Shown: positions 12,207 through 24,051 of the stretch, piece after piece
Numbering within the stretch: position 1 is the stretch's first letter
Layout: every line of letters starts with the position of its first letter
Origin: Telopea speciosissima
Taxonomy: Eukaryota > Streptophyta > Magnoliopsida > Proteales > Proteaceae
DNA: 64,000 nucleotides
Direction: 5' to 3'
NCBI RefSeq assembly: GCF_018873765.1
Contig: NC_057923.1
Span: forward strand, 7,080,413-7,144,412
Made by a program: the position numbers and the translations under genes
The notes under the pieces: generated by a model
What the model was told of the DNA's origin: nothing
Seen by the model: the letters and a program-made list of their open reading frames with translations, nothing else
The model's database searches: none

Positions 12207-13013
12207 CTAGTTCCTTCTCAGTACCGTGAATGCTTCCTCCAGAACGGTCAGGCGTTGGTGGGCTTGGACGCTTTTCACGAGCATGTCATCCATGTACACC
12301 TCCATGTTAGGTCCGATTTGTTCCTTGAACATCTTATTGACCATCCTCTGATAGGTGGCCCCTGCATTCTTTAGTCTGAACGGCATGACGCGGTAGTAGT
12401 AGTTCTCCTTGTCCGTCTGGAATGCGGTGTAGGACTCATCATCCTCATGCATGAGGACCTGGTTATACCCAGAGTAGGTGTCCATGAAGCTTAACATCTC
12501 ATGGTCGACAGTAGCATTGATCAACATGTCTATCTTGGGCAGTGGGTACTCATCCTTTGGGCATGCCTTGTTCAGGTCTGTATAATCGGCGCACATCCTC
12601 CATACCATGACCACGTTCGCAAGCCATGTTGAGAACTTCTCCTCCCTGACAAACCCAGACTGGCTCAACTTCTCGACCTCTTCCTTGATAGCTGCTTGTC
12701 GGTCAAGGGCAAAGTTACTCCGCTTTTGTTGGATGGGCTTTCTGGTTGAATCTACATGCAGCTGGTGTTCGGCTATGAACCTGGGTATGCCAAGCATGTC
12801 GGCGGTTGACCATGCGAAGACATCCATGTTGGCTTGGAGTAGTTGTCCTAGTTCTTCTTTCTGTTCATCGTTCAACAACGAACCAATTTGTACGGCTTTG
12901 GAAGGGTCATCCTTGCTAAGTGGCCATGAGATGAGGTCCTCCACCGGCCTTCCTCTTTTCTCGGTCAGTTCATCTCTTTGGTCGCTGACTAGGTTCTCCA
13001 TGCATAGTGCCAT
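12207..13013 (-). pseudogene. Reverse transcriptase domain of the Tat element
   Basis: A 268-codon open stretch containing most of the RT palm and fingers: DYTDLNKACPKDEYPLPKID, FMDTYSGYNQ, MPFRLKNAGATYQR and the active-site box YMDDMLVKS. The usual MPFGLKNAG is MPFR here, a likely inactivating or drift change. The frame ends just after the catalytic box and continues at 11784-12206 after a stop, which shows the decay. Confidence 0.85.
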
Positions 13014-13082
13014 CCCTCGAGTGTTGCCATTGTTCTTCTTGACAAAGGTGATATAGCATGCTCTGGCCTTCTTCTGATCACC

Positions 13083-13559
13083 TCAAACTTCGCCCACTCC
13101 ATTGTCAGTAGGGAACTTCATCTTCAGGTGGAGTGGTGATACGACTCCTCTAAGGGCTATCAGAGATGGTCGCCCTAAGAGGTCGTTGAATGACACCACG
13201 GACCTGACGACCATGAAGTTTACCATGATGGTCACTTGTTGAGGATGCTCTCCAAAGGTGACGGGTAGCTCTATAGTGCCTCTGATGGAGGCAGTGGCGC
13301 CCAAGAATCCGTGGAGGTAGGTGGGCTCTGGCTTGAGTTGGTCATCCCCAAACCCAAATTGGCAGTAGGCTTCCAATGAGAGCACGTCCACAGACGCCCC
13401 TGTATCTATCAGTACCCTGTGCACTGGTCGATTGGCTATCTCCACCTGCACTACTAAGGCATCCTCATGTGGGAAGCTCACACCTTCCAGGTCTGTATCC
13501 GAGAAGGAGATCATCGTCTCGGTCTTTGCTACCTTGCTTGGCTTCTTTGCCACCCCCAC
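13083..13559 (-). pseudogene. Aspartic protease domain of the Tat element
   Basis: A 158-codon open stretch holding a retropepsin-like domain. It has the catalytic motif DTGASVDVLS, preceded by VHRVLI and followed by the LHGFLGA and PVTFGEHP strands, then FNDLLGRPSL near the end of the domain. This enzyme would cut the Gag-Pol polyprotein. It lies between the gag knuckle and the RT frame, as in other Ty3/gypsy elements. The stretch itself is uninterrupted, but the flanking frames do not join it. Confidence 0.8.
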
Positions 13560-13599
13560 TAATCTGACATGGGCTTTGGCCTTTCTGGTAGACTCTCGC

Positions 13600-15523
13600 C
13601 CCGGTCCTCAAAGTATGGTGAGGATGGGGGCTCGCTTGGTGCCACTTGGTTCTGGTACATCTCTCCTCTCTTCTATGTGCTCTCTCTCCCTATCTCGATC
13701 CGTCCTCCTTTCTTCCATTCTTGGTTCTTCTCTTTCTCGCTCAAGACCTCGATCTCCTTGGCCTAAACGGTCGTCACGTCTTCCTTTGATGTACTTGTTC
13801 AGACTTCCTGTCCTTACAAGTTGCTTTATCTCCCTCTTCAGTTGGTAGCTGTCTTCTGCATCATGCCCATTCTCCTTGTGGAAGAGACAGTACTTATTAG
13901 GGTTGCGCTTCTCTGGTCCTGCTAGCATGGGTCGTGGCCAGCGGAGTAAGTCACGGTCCTGGCTCTGCATAAGGATCTGAGACCTGGTGGTGTTCAGAGG
14001 TGTGAACTCAGGGCTGCGTGCTCTCTCACTTCTCTCAGGACGACAGTCGGTTCTTCCTGATGGGCGGTCGCCCTTCTCCTATCGACGTTCAATCCTCGAC
14101 CTCTTACTTTCTTTACGTTCATTTGGTGCTGACCTCTTGTTGTCTTGTGGCTTGGCCTCGAACACCTTCTTTCGAGCTTATAGTACCTCGACCATGTTGG
14201 AGAATTCGTTACACCGCTCCAGAAGCTCTTTCATTGTCCTAGTCTCATGACGTGTCAGGTCTTTGATCTAGTCCAGGTCCCTGATGCCCCCAGCCAGGGC
14301 TGCATGCTGGGTCTGGTCGTCTAAGTCTCTGACCTCTAAGGACTCCTTGGTGAACCTGGAGACGTACTCCCTGAGGGACTCCCCAGGGTTCTGTACCACG
14401 TTCAGTAGGTTGACCATGGTCTTTTTCTGCTTGACGCTGCTCTAGAAGCGGGTGACGAATTGATCGCACAGCTCTGCGAATGAACCTATCGACATCGATC
14501 GTAGTCTGGAGAACCATGAAGTGGCTGCACCCTTGAGGGATGTAGGGAATGCACGGTAGGAGACCACGTCTGATCCCCCATATAGGGTCATCATCCCATT
14601 GAAGTAATTGATGTGGTCATTAGGGTCAGTGGTACCATTGTAGAGTTCGAACGTGGGTAACCTGAACCTGGAAGGGAGTGTGGCTGACATGATCTCTGCA
14701 GAGAATGGATGTTGTCCGGGTATCGAGTGTGTCTCGCCCTTGGTCTGCTTCTTCAGTCCTTCCAACTTCTCATCCAAATCTTGAAGTCTATTTGCTAGCT
14801 CTTCATCCTGTGACTGTCCCTCACGTTTGGCTGGTCGTTCACTACGACCTCGTTCTGGTCCTCTCCTTGAAGTCCCTTCCCTTCTTGAATGTTGGCGGGA
14901 TGGTGAAGGGTCACATCGCAATGAACTTTGACGTGAACACGAGGGGCTCTCATCCCTATAGGTTTGGCTTTATCTTGGTGTGTGACTCCCTCCTAGTCGA
15001 CCTTGGAACACCGACCTCTTGATGGACCCTTCTAGGTTGGGTACCACGGATCAGTGTGATGGTGTTCTCCCATGGTCTGATCGCACTGGAAGGTCTGCTG
15101 TTCTTCTGGGAGGTAGGGATGCCTCCCCCCGCTGCCTGGTGTTCCTCTTCGACGTATCACCCCTGGGAGGTGACCTCCTAGGCTTTGCTCTTGTCGAGGA
15201 TCCATCCTACGACGGTGTGATGTTGTACGCCGCCTCAGGTAGTCGCGGAAGAGTTGTTGGTCGTGGAGGATCTGTCACTATAAGTCATTGATCTGACCCA
15301 CAGTCGTTGGTGCATTAGGATCAGGTACTGGCTCCACAGCAGCTTCAATGGCTACTTCAGGGTTGAGGTTAACTACCCCAACTTGTTGGTTCTCGGGGAC
15401 CTCCCTCTCTTAAGAGACATGGTCAGTAGCTTTGCAATGTGAGCTCTCTGGAGGAGGTTATCCGTTCCCCTCCCTCGTAGCATTGTTGGTGGAGGGAGCG
15501 GTCTTCCTGCCTCGTGGTGCCAT
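13600..15523 (-). pseudogene. gag remnant of the Tat element
   Basis: The frame opens at 15523 with MAPRGRKTAP, the kind of Gag start seen in Tat elements, about 50 bases downstream of the PBS. It is soon interrupted by stops. A better-preserved central part at 14442-14921 has an arginine/serine-rich stretch followed by a retrotransposon gag domain (RLPTFELYNGTTDPNDHI, YRAFPTSLKGAATSWF). It continues in another frame at 14245-14517. At 13608-13970 is a degenerate CCHC-like knuckle, CLFHKENGHDAEDS, where the last Cys is Ser, then KYIKGRRDDR. The capsid protein would not be made intact. Confidence 0.75.
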
Positions 15524-15570
15524 GGAATGATTATGAGAACAAGCTAGTAGATACGATGGCTAGCATTGTT

Positions 15571-15587
15571 CCCACAAATGGCGCCAA
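15571..15587 (-). promoter_or_regulatory. Primer binding site of the Tat element
   Basis: On the minus strand this reads TTGGCGCCATTTGTGGG, two bases inside the end of the LTR. This TGGCGCC...TGTGGGA arrangement is the PBS type common in Tat elements. It fixes the orientation of the element and the inner end of its LTR. Confidence 0.7.
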
Positions 15588-15768
15588 TCTGTTGCGTCAG
15601 GAAATCATCGATGGTCCTTTGAGTGCTGTAACCTGCAAAAGAACCTGGGTAACAAAGGAGAACTGGTGTGGTTCCAGCCTAGGACTCTCCGATGCCTAGG
15701 TTAGATCTTTCTGAGCAAATAGACGAATGAATAGAATTCAAGCTCGGCTGATGGGGTAGAATACCTTC

Positions 15769-15777
15769 CCTTTTATA
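15769..15777 (-). promoter_or_regulatory. TATA box in the Tat LTR
   Basis: The minus-strand word TATAAAAGG is followed downstream by about 180 bases to the PBS. That spacing leaves room for R and U5. Confidence 0.55.
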
Positions 15778-16077
15778 ATAGAGTATGGCAGTGTGGAGAG
15801 TCCCAGTTGATGTAGAGTGGCCTTCGTAGTTGATAGAGTCCCTGGGTAGCAGGGTTCCTCCTTGATTGGTTGTCTCCTTATGGGAGGTATTGTCCCAGTA
15901 GGGTTGATGTCCTTAATAGATGGATGCTTGCGTGTGGTGATAAAATCCGTGGTGTTTGAGTCTATTAGGGATTATATGACTGGTAGGCGGTGGCCTAGAG
16001 TCCTTGAGACGGTGCATGTCTTGTTGATGGCAGCGATGGCTTGGTCTTAGATAAAGAGTCTGGCGACGTTCGTAGGC

Positions 16078-16400
16078 CACGCTTGGTGAGGAGGCCTAGC
16101 CCGTAGGGGGTCGCGCCTGGTAGGAGGCTGCGCCCGTGGGGAGGCAGCGCTCGTGGGGAGGTCGTGCATGTGGATGAGGCCACGCCCATGGGGGGTTGCG
16201 CCTGGGAAGAGGCTGTGCCCGCGAGGAGGCCACACCCGTGAGTGAGGCTGTGCCTGGGAGGAGGCCGCGCTGGTGGGGAAGTCACCCCCGTGAGTGAGGC
16301 CGCGCCTGGGAGGAGGCAGCGCCCTTGGGGAGGCCGGGCCAGTGAGTGAGGCCGCGCCCGTGGGAGGTCGCTCCTGGGAGGAGGCCGCGCCCGTGAGTGT
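16078..16400. repeat. GC-rich tandem repeat inside the LTR
   Basis: Imperfect units of about 20-26 bases built on GGAGGCCGCGCCCGTGGG and GGGAGGAGGC words follow one another many times. Base composition is far higher in G+C than the surroundings. It produces spurious proline/arginine-rich frames on the minus strand, which I do not count as genes. Confidence 0.75.
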
Positions 16401-16526
16401 CTTTGAGGTTCACGTATGAGCTGGTTCTGAGACGGCCCACCATTTGGACCGGGACATGTGGCAACTCCCGATTGGTCCTTATAATCTTGGGCTTATCAAG
16501 AGGTATGAGGACAAGCAAATGAAACT

Positions 16527-16665
16527 GCATTGATAGTGAAACAAATCTTATCTCACCGTGGACGTAGGCAATCTTGCCGAAACACGAAAATCCTTGTGCG
16601 TATTGTATGATTGCTATTTATGTTTCCATTCTTCATTGCATCGTGTTAGGTTCTACAAAAACTTG
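16527..16665 (+). mobile_element. Copia-type LTR 3' fragment
   Basis: The string CACCGTGGACGTAGGCAATC, followed by GCCGAAACACGAAAATC and CATCGTGTTA, is typical of the R/U5 end of plant Ty1/copia LTRs. Only this end is present. It abuts the outer side of the Tat LTR, so one probably inserted into or recombined beside the other. Confidence 0.55.
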
Positions 16666-17010
16666 AAAAAATCATAGAATTTTAGAAATCTTTATTTCTT
16701 CTTTCTGATTCCAATTTCTAAGACTTCAACAAATTGTAGAAACTATGGAGGCCAATTTCTTATGTTTGAAATCTTGTGAGACCTCTTTATGCAAGTGGCA
16801 TAGGGGAATTGTACCAATAAGGGATGACATCAAAGGCAAAGAGATCATTACATGAGAGAGAAGCTAATGGTTAAGAGAAAGTTTTACCAAAGGAAATTAA
16901 AGAGATCCTTCACTTAAGGGACAAACATAAATACCGCTACCATAGTGGATTCCATTTGACTGGCTCTGGAGGGCGTTGGACGGTTACTTGTACGAAGAGA
17001 AAGTCCGCTT

Positions 17011-17275
17011 TCGATCACCATCCTCACGTTTTTTTTTTTTAAAGGTGTTATCCTCACGGTTGGATTCGAATAAAGTGTATTTGATGTACAAAGAGTTGAT
17101 CCGTTTTCTATCACCATCCTCACTTGTCTTTTTAAAAGGTACTATCCTCCCGGTTGGATTCGAATAAAGTGTATTTAATGTACAAAGAGATGATCCGTTT
17201 TCTATCACCATCCTCACTTGTTTTTTTAAAAGGTAGCCTCCTCACGGTTGGATTCGAATAAAGTGTATTTGATGT
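17011..17275. repeat. Three-copy tandem repeat, about 95-bp period
   Basis: Three consecutive copies start near 17011, 17107 and 17201. Each holds ATCACCATCCTCAC, a T-run, AAAAGGT, then GGTTGGATTCGAATAAAGTG and TGATGTACAAAGAG. The minus-strand frames over this array repeat the same peptide and are repeat artefacts. Confidence 0.85.
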
Positions 17276-17279
17276 TCCC

Positions 17280-20200
17280 AGACACTAACCGTTATTCCAA
17301 TCCAACTATAATGAGGTGATTCATTTGAAGTACTAGTGGAGGGTCCACACGACCAGCTTTTCAAAGCAATAATTACGAAAGGCAGAATCATGAATAATCA
17401 AAATACGTATCCCATGATCTGGACCGTCAAAGTTGGATAAAATCGAACACTTGTTGGATGAGGCAGCATTAACATTCATATTCACTAGTAATCTGGTCTA
17501 GCTTTCCGCTCGTTCCAGATGAGGAACGGAACTGTAACTTGAAATCGTGAACGAGAAATTCCCGATAAAAAGAAAAAGGAAAAGGAAAAGAGAAAACAAA
17601 AAAAAACAAAACAAAAAGAATAGGCAGGTGTGACGTGGAAATACATCACGAGTGAAGTGGTGGACGACATCGTCGAGGCGCAGGCAGGCAATCAATGTAC
17701 AGAGTTGGCGATTTTAACTGAGTTCGAGACTGCGTGAATCGCATTTGCCGGCGCCACTTGTCGAGCTCAGAGACATTGGCTTCGTAATAAGAGCCACGTG
17801 TCTACGCACGTGGAAACACCCTACCACCACGCACCACCCCCCCGGGGCCCATTCCTGTGAGTCTGTGACAGAGTACTCTGTAAAAGCCCCCATTTCCGCT
17901 TTTTTAGTTTTTTTTTTTAACTCTCACTCGTTTTGCCTGTGTTGTACCGTTGTTGTACCACTGTTCCCTACAACACTTTACTATTCAGCTGTCATTTGTA
18001 CTTTCTCCGCACATACATGCAGTTATGCTTATGCACTCTATTTTAGAAAAATGGGAACCCCCACGGGCCCCATACTTCCCCCATTAAAATACAAAAAAAA
18101 TAAAAAGCGAAACATTGGCCGGGTGGGCCGGGTCATAGCCCAATTCCCAATCAACTGTGACCGAACCGGATTAAAATAAAGGGTAAGTAAATTATCTTGT
18201 TTTGAATTGATTTCACTAGACTGACCCCTAAGAGAAAGAAGAGCCAATCAGAAGATTTTGTTGACTGAGAATTATTCTTTAATTAAGTCCATCTCAACAA
18301 TCTAATCCTAATGGATCAAATTACCAAACTAATCGGTTTAATTAGGAGAAGAAAGAAGAATTCCTTCACTTATAATTATCTCTGCGCTTGGAAATCGTGA
18401 AGGACATTTCAGACCTTTAACATAAAAGAGAGGTAGATAGTTATGACGGTAGATTCATGTGTGAATCCTTTACCGTAATTGAAATAAAACTTTGTCCTAA
18501 ACTATAACTATATTTTAGATACTTTCCTATTAAATATTTTAGAGAAAGTTTTCTTGCACCATAAGGTGAAAGAAAAAATACCCATCAATGATCATTAATG
18601 CCAAAAAAAATGGTCATTAATAATGCTTGTCCTTATCTATGAATGGTTGAAGATTCAAAATTACCTTTCACTATAATGCGATATTCTCTTAATGTCATTC
18701 AAAGACCTTGGTCAAGTCCTACCAAAAAACAACAAAAAAAAGACCTTGGTCAAGAAATTCTCATTTGACTGTGGGTGAAGTTAAACACGGTGCAAATATT
18801 TTTGCATAATTTTTAACTTACCTAACATTTTCACTTATGTATTTTTCAAATTCTAAAACCACCCCTCCTAATATCAATTATTTAAAGTCAGCCTAGGATT
18901 CCATCTACCCATCCTACCAAACAAACCCTATTCCCACCGAGTGCATTTTGACCTTGTCAATCACTTTAAAAGTCAGGGCAGAAGGTAGCCACCACTCAAG
19001 TCAATGGGCAAACTAATGCCATTAGATACGAAGGATTTAATTTCCATGTTTAATGCAATGAGATTTATTGTTCATGCATCATCCAAAGAGTTGTTACACT
19101 AACCTATTTTAATGAAGTCATGCAATGCGTTGCCCCTGCAACTAGATACAGAGGTGCGTAAAATAATTATCGTATTTTTAAAAAATTCCATCTTTTCATG
19201 AGGGGTTGGCGGTCATTTTGCATGCCCTTGTGTCTGTTTGCCACGTGATAAAAAAAAAAAAGCACATTGAAACCCTGAAGAAAAAAAAAGTTCATGAACA
19301 TGGATGAGACGGTAAATAATGAAATTTGAGGTTGAAATTTAATACAAGGACAATTTATACCATTCCCTAATTAGATAACGGTCAAAATTATTAAATTTTC
19401 AATTCCTTTCACATGGCATAACTAAGTACCATGAAAAGAAGTATGATTTAGGCAAATAACAAATGTTGCTATGAAATATATCATCTTTCTCGACATCCTC
19501 ACTCACAATTCTTTACATAATCGATACTTAAATTATAATAAGACCCATAAATATCCCTATAAAAAATTATGAAACTTAATCCACAGTTCAGGCAATTTGG
19601 ACCACAGTTTCCTATATAAACACATACATTAACTATAAACATAGAAAAAGGTTCTAGAAAAAGAAGTATGCATTCCATATGAGTCCAAGATATTAGGAAA
19701 AAAAATCCTTTCTAACTCAAGTTCATTCTATTTATGAAGAAATGGAGTATACAAAAAAGGAAGCTATGCATTAATCCCATTCCATTTGAACCTTATAAAG
19801 GATATTTTGTAATACTTATAGTACAAATTTAGGATTTGTACGTGGTACAATCTTTGATTAATTATAGTTGAATGTGCACTATATTTTATCTACCCTTGAT
19901 TTCTAATATATATGCTTTAGATTGTTAACAGATTAGCTATCGTATAAAGCCCACGTTAGCTATTAAAAAAAATGTAAATCTATGATCAGGTATGTCTGCT
20001 CAATGGGCTATCTTTGAAGGTTTCTCTTCCTCAGTGACACATAATTATATAAAAAAAGAGTGTACTTAATGTACAAAACTCTCGCCATTGTGGGGTTTTG
20101 GGAGGGTCATAACGTCCGCAGCCTTACTAGTTACCCTTGCTTTTTATATAGAGGCAGTTTCATATTTAAAATTTTTTTTTTTTTGTTAATAGATGGTGTC

Positions 20201-20476
20201 TATAGCCTTTCCTCTTTGTTGGATGAGCATGTTATGGTTGATTATATTTAATATAGGATGCAAATCTCTTCTTTCAGGGAGAGAGGGATCTAATGTCCCC
20301 TCAACTTGCTTGATTTTAGCACTCTTTTAGGATTTTCAAGGGACAATTAGCAATCTCTTAAACATTAAAACAGGGAGATTTACTGAGATAAAACAGAGTT
20401 ACACCATTCCCGAGAATGAGTAGTAACATAAACCACATCTTGTGCTTGGGTTGCCGAATGGGGAGAGAGAGACTTG
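17280..20476. other. Gene-free AT-rich stretch
   Basis: No gene is supported. The one longer frame (17745-18179) has no recognisable domain. Purine tracts (near 17570) and AT-rich DNA dominate. Confidence 0.5.
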
Positions 20477-20652
20477 GATCCGGCTCCTCTCCAGGGAGCC
20501 CAATGTGCAGGGGACATCCAAGGGCTGGACTGTGTCACACACATCCCAGCGTGCACCCATTCACCCATCGGGATGTGTGGGGCACAACCTAACGGCTGGA
20601 TGCCGCCTTGGGCAGTCCCTAGTCGCTAAGCCCCCTGGAGAGGAGCTCAATC
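20477..20652. repeat. Foldback element, CTCCTCTCCAGGGAG family
   Basis: The left arm GATCCGGCTCCTCTCCAGGG pairs with the right arm CCCCTGGAGAGGAGCTCAATC. Members of the same family lie at 39111-39215 and 53761-53934. Inner words (GGACTGTGTCACACACATCC against GGATGTGTGGGGCACAACC) extend the pairing. It has no coding capacity. Confidence 0.7.
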
Positions 20653-20945
20653 TGCGATACTCATGGTTTTTTTGTTTTTTTTTTTAGGGAAATTGGATCC
20701 GTTGATTTGATCAATTCGAATCAAAACTAACTGACAGATAAAAAGCTGAAAAACCCAATAAGAGCTAAGGGGAAGGTATTCCTACACTAGAGATTCTTTC
20801 ATCAATTCAATCAAATGGGGGGTAAGGGTGTTTATGCCATTTTGGATTGGCATTTATGTCAATGTGATTGCATTTAATGTTAGAAGAACCCATGCACGGG
20901 TGTGCATGAAAACTTTTGGCAAACGCTAATATATGAGAGAAAGAA

Positions 20946-21125
20946 TCCTATCCAGTCCTGCGCTTACCGCTTAGTGAGGCGATCACACCTAGACACAAAA
21001 CCGCCTTGGGATGCATGGAAATGACCACCTTGTCCCCATGTAAAGGTGGATTTTCCAAGGCATCATAAGGCGGTTATGTGTCTGGGCGTGGTCGCCACGC
21101 AAGGCGTGCGGCTGAGTAGTGTTCT
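20946..21125. repeat. GC-rich foldback with ACCGCCTT core
   Basis: Left side CGATCACACCTAGACACAAA plus ACCGCCTTGGGATGC faces the right side GGCATCATAAGGCGGTTATG plus TGTCTGGGCGTGGTCGCC. The inverted match is good but the ends are vague. Confidence 0.5.
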
Positions 21126-21747
21126 ATTCCCCTATATAATACACTAATGTCTATTTTATATATATAAAAACAAGATTTCAATGATTATAAACCAATAAAG
21201 GACTACTAAAAGAAATTGATAATGGATCAAAACTAACCACATCTAACCCAAAAGCCTAAGCTTCATGGTGGAGAAACCCTTCAAGATCATAAGCCCAGAA
21301 GTTGTACAATGTCCAACCAATGTGGGACTAAACTCCCCTTCCATTCTTGGCCATGGAATGCACTTCCTAAATCAAAAACTGATCAGATAAATACTTTACA
21401 ATATTGAAACTTATTAAACACATTACCGATATGATTTCAATTTAACACAATATATACATAAAATTGAAAAAATAATATTAATAATTGAAACCAGACCAAA
21501 TCAACCATTTGACACCCTTAATTCAAGGGTTGCAATGGCTGATATTTGTGTGGACTGTGGTCGTTAAGAATATACTAACTGTTTATTATTCTTTTAAGAA
21601 TGATAGTTGACGGGATAAAATCATAAAACAATGGATAGGGTAGGGTGAAGGGGGTAGGGAGTCGAATACCAAAATTTCTAGACCCTTTTTTTAAGAGTAT
21701 CGAGACTCCCCGGCTTATCTTTTCTTTGAAAAAACTAAAACTAAAAT

Positions 21748-21935
21748 ATGGGTGAGCGTTTTCTGTGGGGGAGAGCGTGACCCCTGCACACACACAAGAG
21801 CCAATGAGAGGGTGCGTTGGAGCATAGGGGTGGGATTTTTGCCTTTCATTAGGAGCAGGGTGGTTATTTCATCTTCCACTGTGTCTACTCATGGGCGATA
21901 TATACTCCCTCATAGAAAACTTTTCTCCCTAAAAA
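21748..21935. repeat. Foldback-like island, TTTTCTGTGGGGGAG family
   Basis: The left end AGCGTTTTCTGTGGGGGAG and right end AGAAAACTTTTCTCCCT form short inverted arms. The centre carries GGGTGGGATTTTTGCCTTTC and GGTGGTTATTTCATC, echoing the islands at 42.2 and 49.8 kb. Confidence 0.45.
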
Positions 21936-22229
21936 TTGGGAAAATGAATGCTAACCGGTGCTGCAGTGTGGCATGTACCTGCGCCCAGGCACAACTGTGC
22001 ACGAAATGACTGGTGCTGTTTCCTCCAAATTTCTTTGGTCTGGAGACCATTGTTGGATGAGGAAACTATTCTAATTTTGCTTCAGCGAAGATGGATTTTA
22101 CCCGTGCCATGGTAATCGAAGGACTTCAAAAAATGCAAAAGTTTGCAATGGAAGAAGAAGAGGAAGATAGAAAGATAATGATATTGATTGAAAAAAATAC
22201 AAACAAAAGAAAATGGTAGATCAACATTC

Positions 22230-22480
22230 CATTCCTGGACTGCTAATGTTGATAACATGGTGCTAATGACCTGCTGATATTGAACATGATGCCTTTGTTT
22301 CAAACCTACTGATGTTGATAACATAGTGCCACTGGCCTGCTGATGTTGGTAGATCACATTGTTGTCATGGCGGCATGGCCTGTTGATGCTATAACATGAT
22401 GTCTTTGTTTCTGGCCTACTGATGCTAATATGATGTCAAATAGCCTGTTGATGCTACAAACATGATGCCTCTTTCGAATG
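22230..22480. repeat. Degenerate tandem repeat with CCTGCTGATGTTG units
   Basis: The word CCT(A/G)(C/T)TGATG(T/C)T recurs about seven times with variable spacing, usually followed by AACATGATG(C/T)C. It looks like an eroded minisatellite. A minus-strand frame across it repeats the same residues and is not convincing as a gene. Confidence 0.65.
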
Positions 22481-23703
22481 TTGATCCCCCTCAAGTAAAA
22501 GATGAAAATCTTATATATAGACTAAACTTGCACACTGTTGAGTTGTGGGTAGTTTCAACAACTTTCACTTCTCATTTTGAATTTGAATTTGAACTCTTTA
22601 AGTGATTATGTAATTGTTCATAATCTCCTACACCACCTTCCCACTTTGTTGTTCAAATTCAAGGAATCCATTTCACGACACGTGCAATGCATGGCCTTAA
22701 AGTATGTATAGTGTTTCGGTCAATGACCGAAAATAGGATGTAAATAGTGCACCCCCTGGTCCTTTCAGCCTTTCTAAGGGGTTGCACAGATCATTTCACG
22801 TGCAACTGTGCCTAATATAGTTATACGCCGCACTGCAGCACCGGTTAGCGTTCTGTCTCCCATATATATATTACTGTAATACAAATAGGCATTGAAGTCG
22901 TTTCACTTTCAATAGGTTGATGGGGTCTTTAGACTTGGTTGGGCTTAAATTTAATTAACTTAATTGTAGTGTTGTTAGCATTCTCTTTCATAATTTATAT
23001 TTTAAAATACGATTGGCTCAGAAGATAAAGTTTTATTGGGCCCCACAGTACATATGATCCATAACTATAAAAACCAAATTGAAATATCATTGAATAGGAA
23101 AGAAGGGGGGGAATTAATGGAATTAGTTGGATGTTTAAGGTAATTTAATAATACAGTTATCAATCATAGAACATGGATCCAAGTGGCCCATTTTGGTGAA
23201 CAAAAAAGTTACGTAAACCCCCTGGATTTCTGTTTTAGGGTTTATGGGGTTTAGTGGGCCCAATTAGGACGGTGGACGATTTTAATCCTTACTTCAATTT
23301 GCTCATTGGGTACTGCATCTGGTCAAGTAATGATTCCTTTCTTCTAAACCCTTTTGAAGGGCATCATCAATAGAACGTCAATTAGTCGGTTCGGTTGTGT
23401 CGATTTCGGGATGAGAATGGTGAATCCAAAAGCAAAACAATAAGAAAAGTTTGGTTTTGGGTTTATATTGGTTTGTTATTGGATTGGTTTTGGTTTGGGC
23501 CCGATTTGGATTCAATTTAATATTTAAGCTGGTTTTGGTGTTAGATTCCTTCGATTTCTAGTATGGTTCAATTTGATTTTAAGGTCATAATACTCTAATC
23601 CGAAACATGTCCAATAAGACCTCGGTCCAGTTCGATCCCAATTTTGACACCCTTTCATCATTATCTCAATCACATGGAATATGATAAAAAAAAGCTTTGC
23701 CTT

Positions 23704-23840
23704 TGTTAGGTACTTGGCCAATATGCCAAAAGTTCTGAAGTTGATGGAATACGTAAAATCAAGCCCTTTAACCTATTCCATACGAAGCTGGTCCAATTTA
23801 GAGCTTATACACTAGAGTGGGTCCCATTACATACATAACA
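23704..23840 (-). repeat. 3' LTR of the TRIM
   Basis: The downstream LTR on the minus strand starts TGTTATGTATG and ends CCTAACA, so it keeps TG..CA ends. The expected polypurine tract beside it is poorly preserved (GCGTGGTGATC). Confidence 0.8.
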
Positions 23841-24037
23841 GATCACCACGCTTCCGTAGTCGTCATTCTCGGCGACTCTCACTCTAGGCAGTTTTCATTT
23901 TGGTGATAAGTAGTCATTTTCAAGCAGTTCCACTTTGCTCCAGGTTTTTAACCTGACGATAGGTAACCCTTTCTTGACAGCGTTCACTCTACTCCAGATA
24001 ACCCTTTCTATGTCTCGAATCCGTGACGTGGCATCTA

Positions 24038-24049
24038 GCTCTGATACCA
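24038..24049 (-). promoter_or_regulatory. tRNA-Met primer binding site of the TRIM
   Basis: The minus strand reads TGGTATCAGAGC, matching all 12 bases of the usual plant iMet PBS. Confidence 0.9.
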
Positions 24050-24051
24050 AA

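Larger units (their letters stand above)
10506..15589 (-). mobile_element. Decayed Ty3/gypsy retrotransposon, Tat lineage, internal region
   Basis: This is a minus-strand LTR retrotransposon interior. Reading from high to low coordinates it holds the primer binding site, gag, protease, reverse transcriptase, RNase H, a second (archaeal-type) RNase H and the N-terminal part of integrase. The order, the double RNase H and the PBS type place it with the Tat group, and not the chromodomain lineages. The frame is broken many times and integrase stops shortly after its HHCC zinc-binding part. The integrase core, polypurine tract and 3' LTR are missing. It is a dead, truncated copy. Confidence 0.85.
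15590..16513 (-). mobile_element. 5' LTR of the Tat element
   Basis: The inner end is well placed: minus-strand GACGCAACA sits just before the PBS. The LTR contains a clear TATA box on the minus strand at 15769-15777 and a GC-rich tandem array in its presumed U3. The outer end is not certain; a TGTCCTCATACC word at 16513 is a candidate start. No second copy of this LTR is visible in the window to align with it. Confidence 0.55.

Noticed and set aside
10750..13848. Plus-strand frames across the retrotransposon (for example 12607-13056)
   Set aside because: They are antisense shadows of the minus-strand pol domains, which have clear family motifs.
15995..16530. Proline/arginine-rich minus-strand frames
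   Set aside because: They are the translation of the GC-rich tandem array in the Tat LTR.
16914..17217. Minus-strand frames with repeated peptide words
   Set aside because: They are read through a three-copy DNA tandem repeat and share no protein family.
17745..18179. A 144-codon open frame on the plus strand
   Set aside because: It resembles no family, runs through low-complexity T- and A-rich DNA, and has no promoter or splice context. I treat it as chance.
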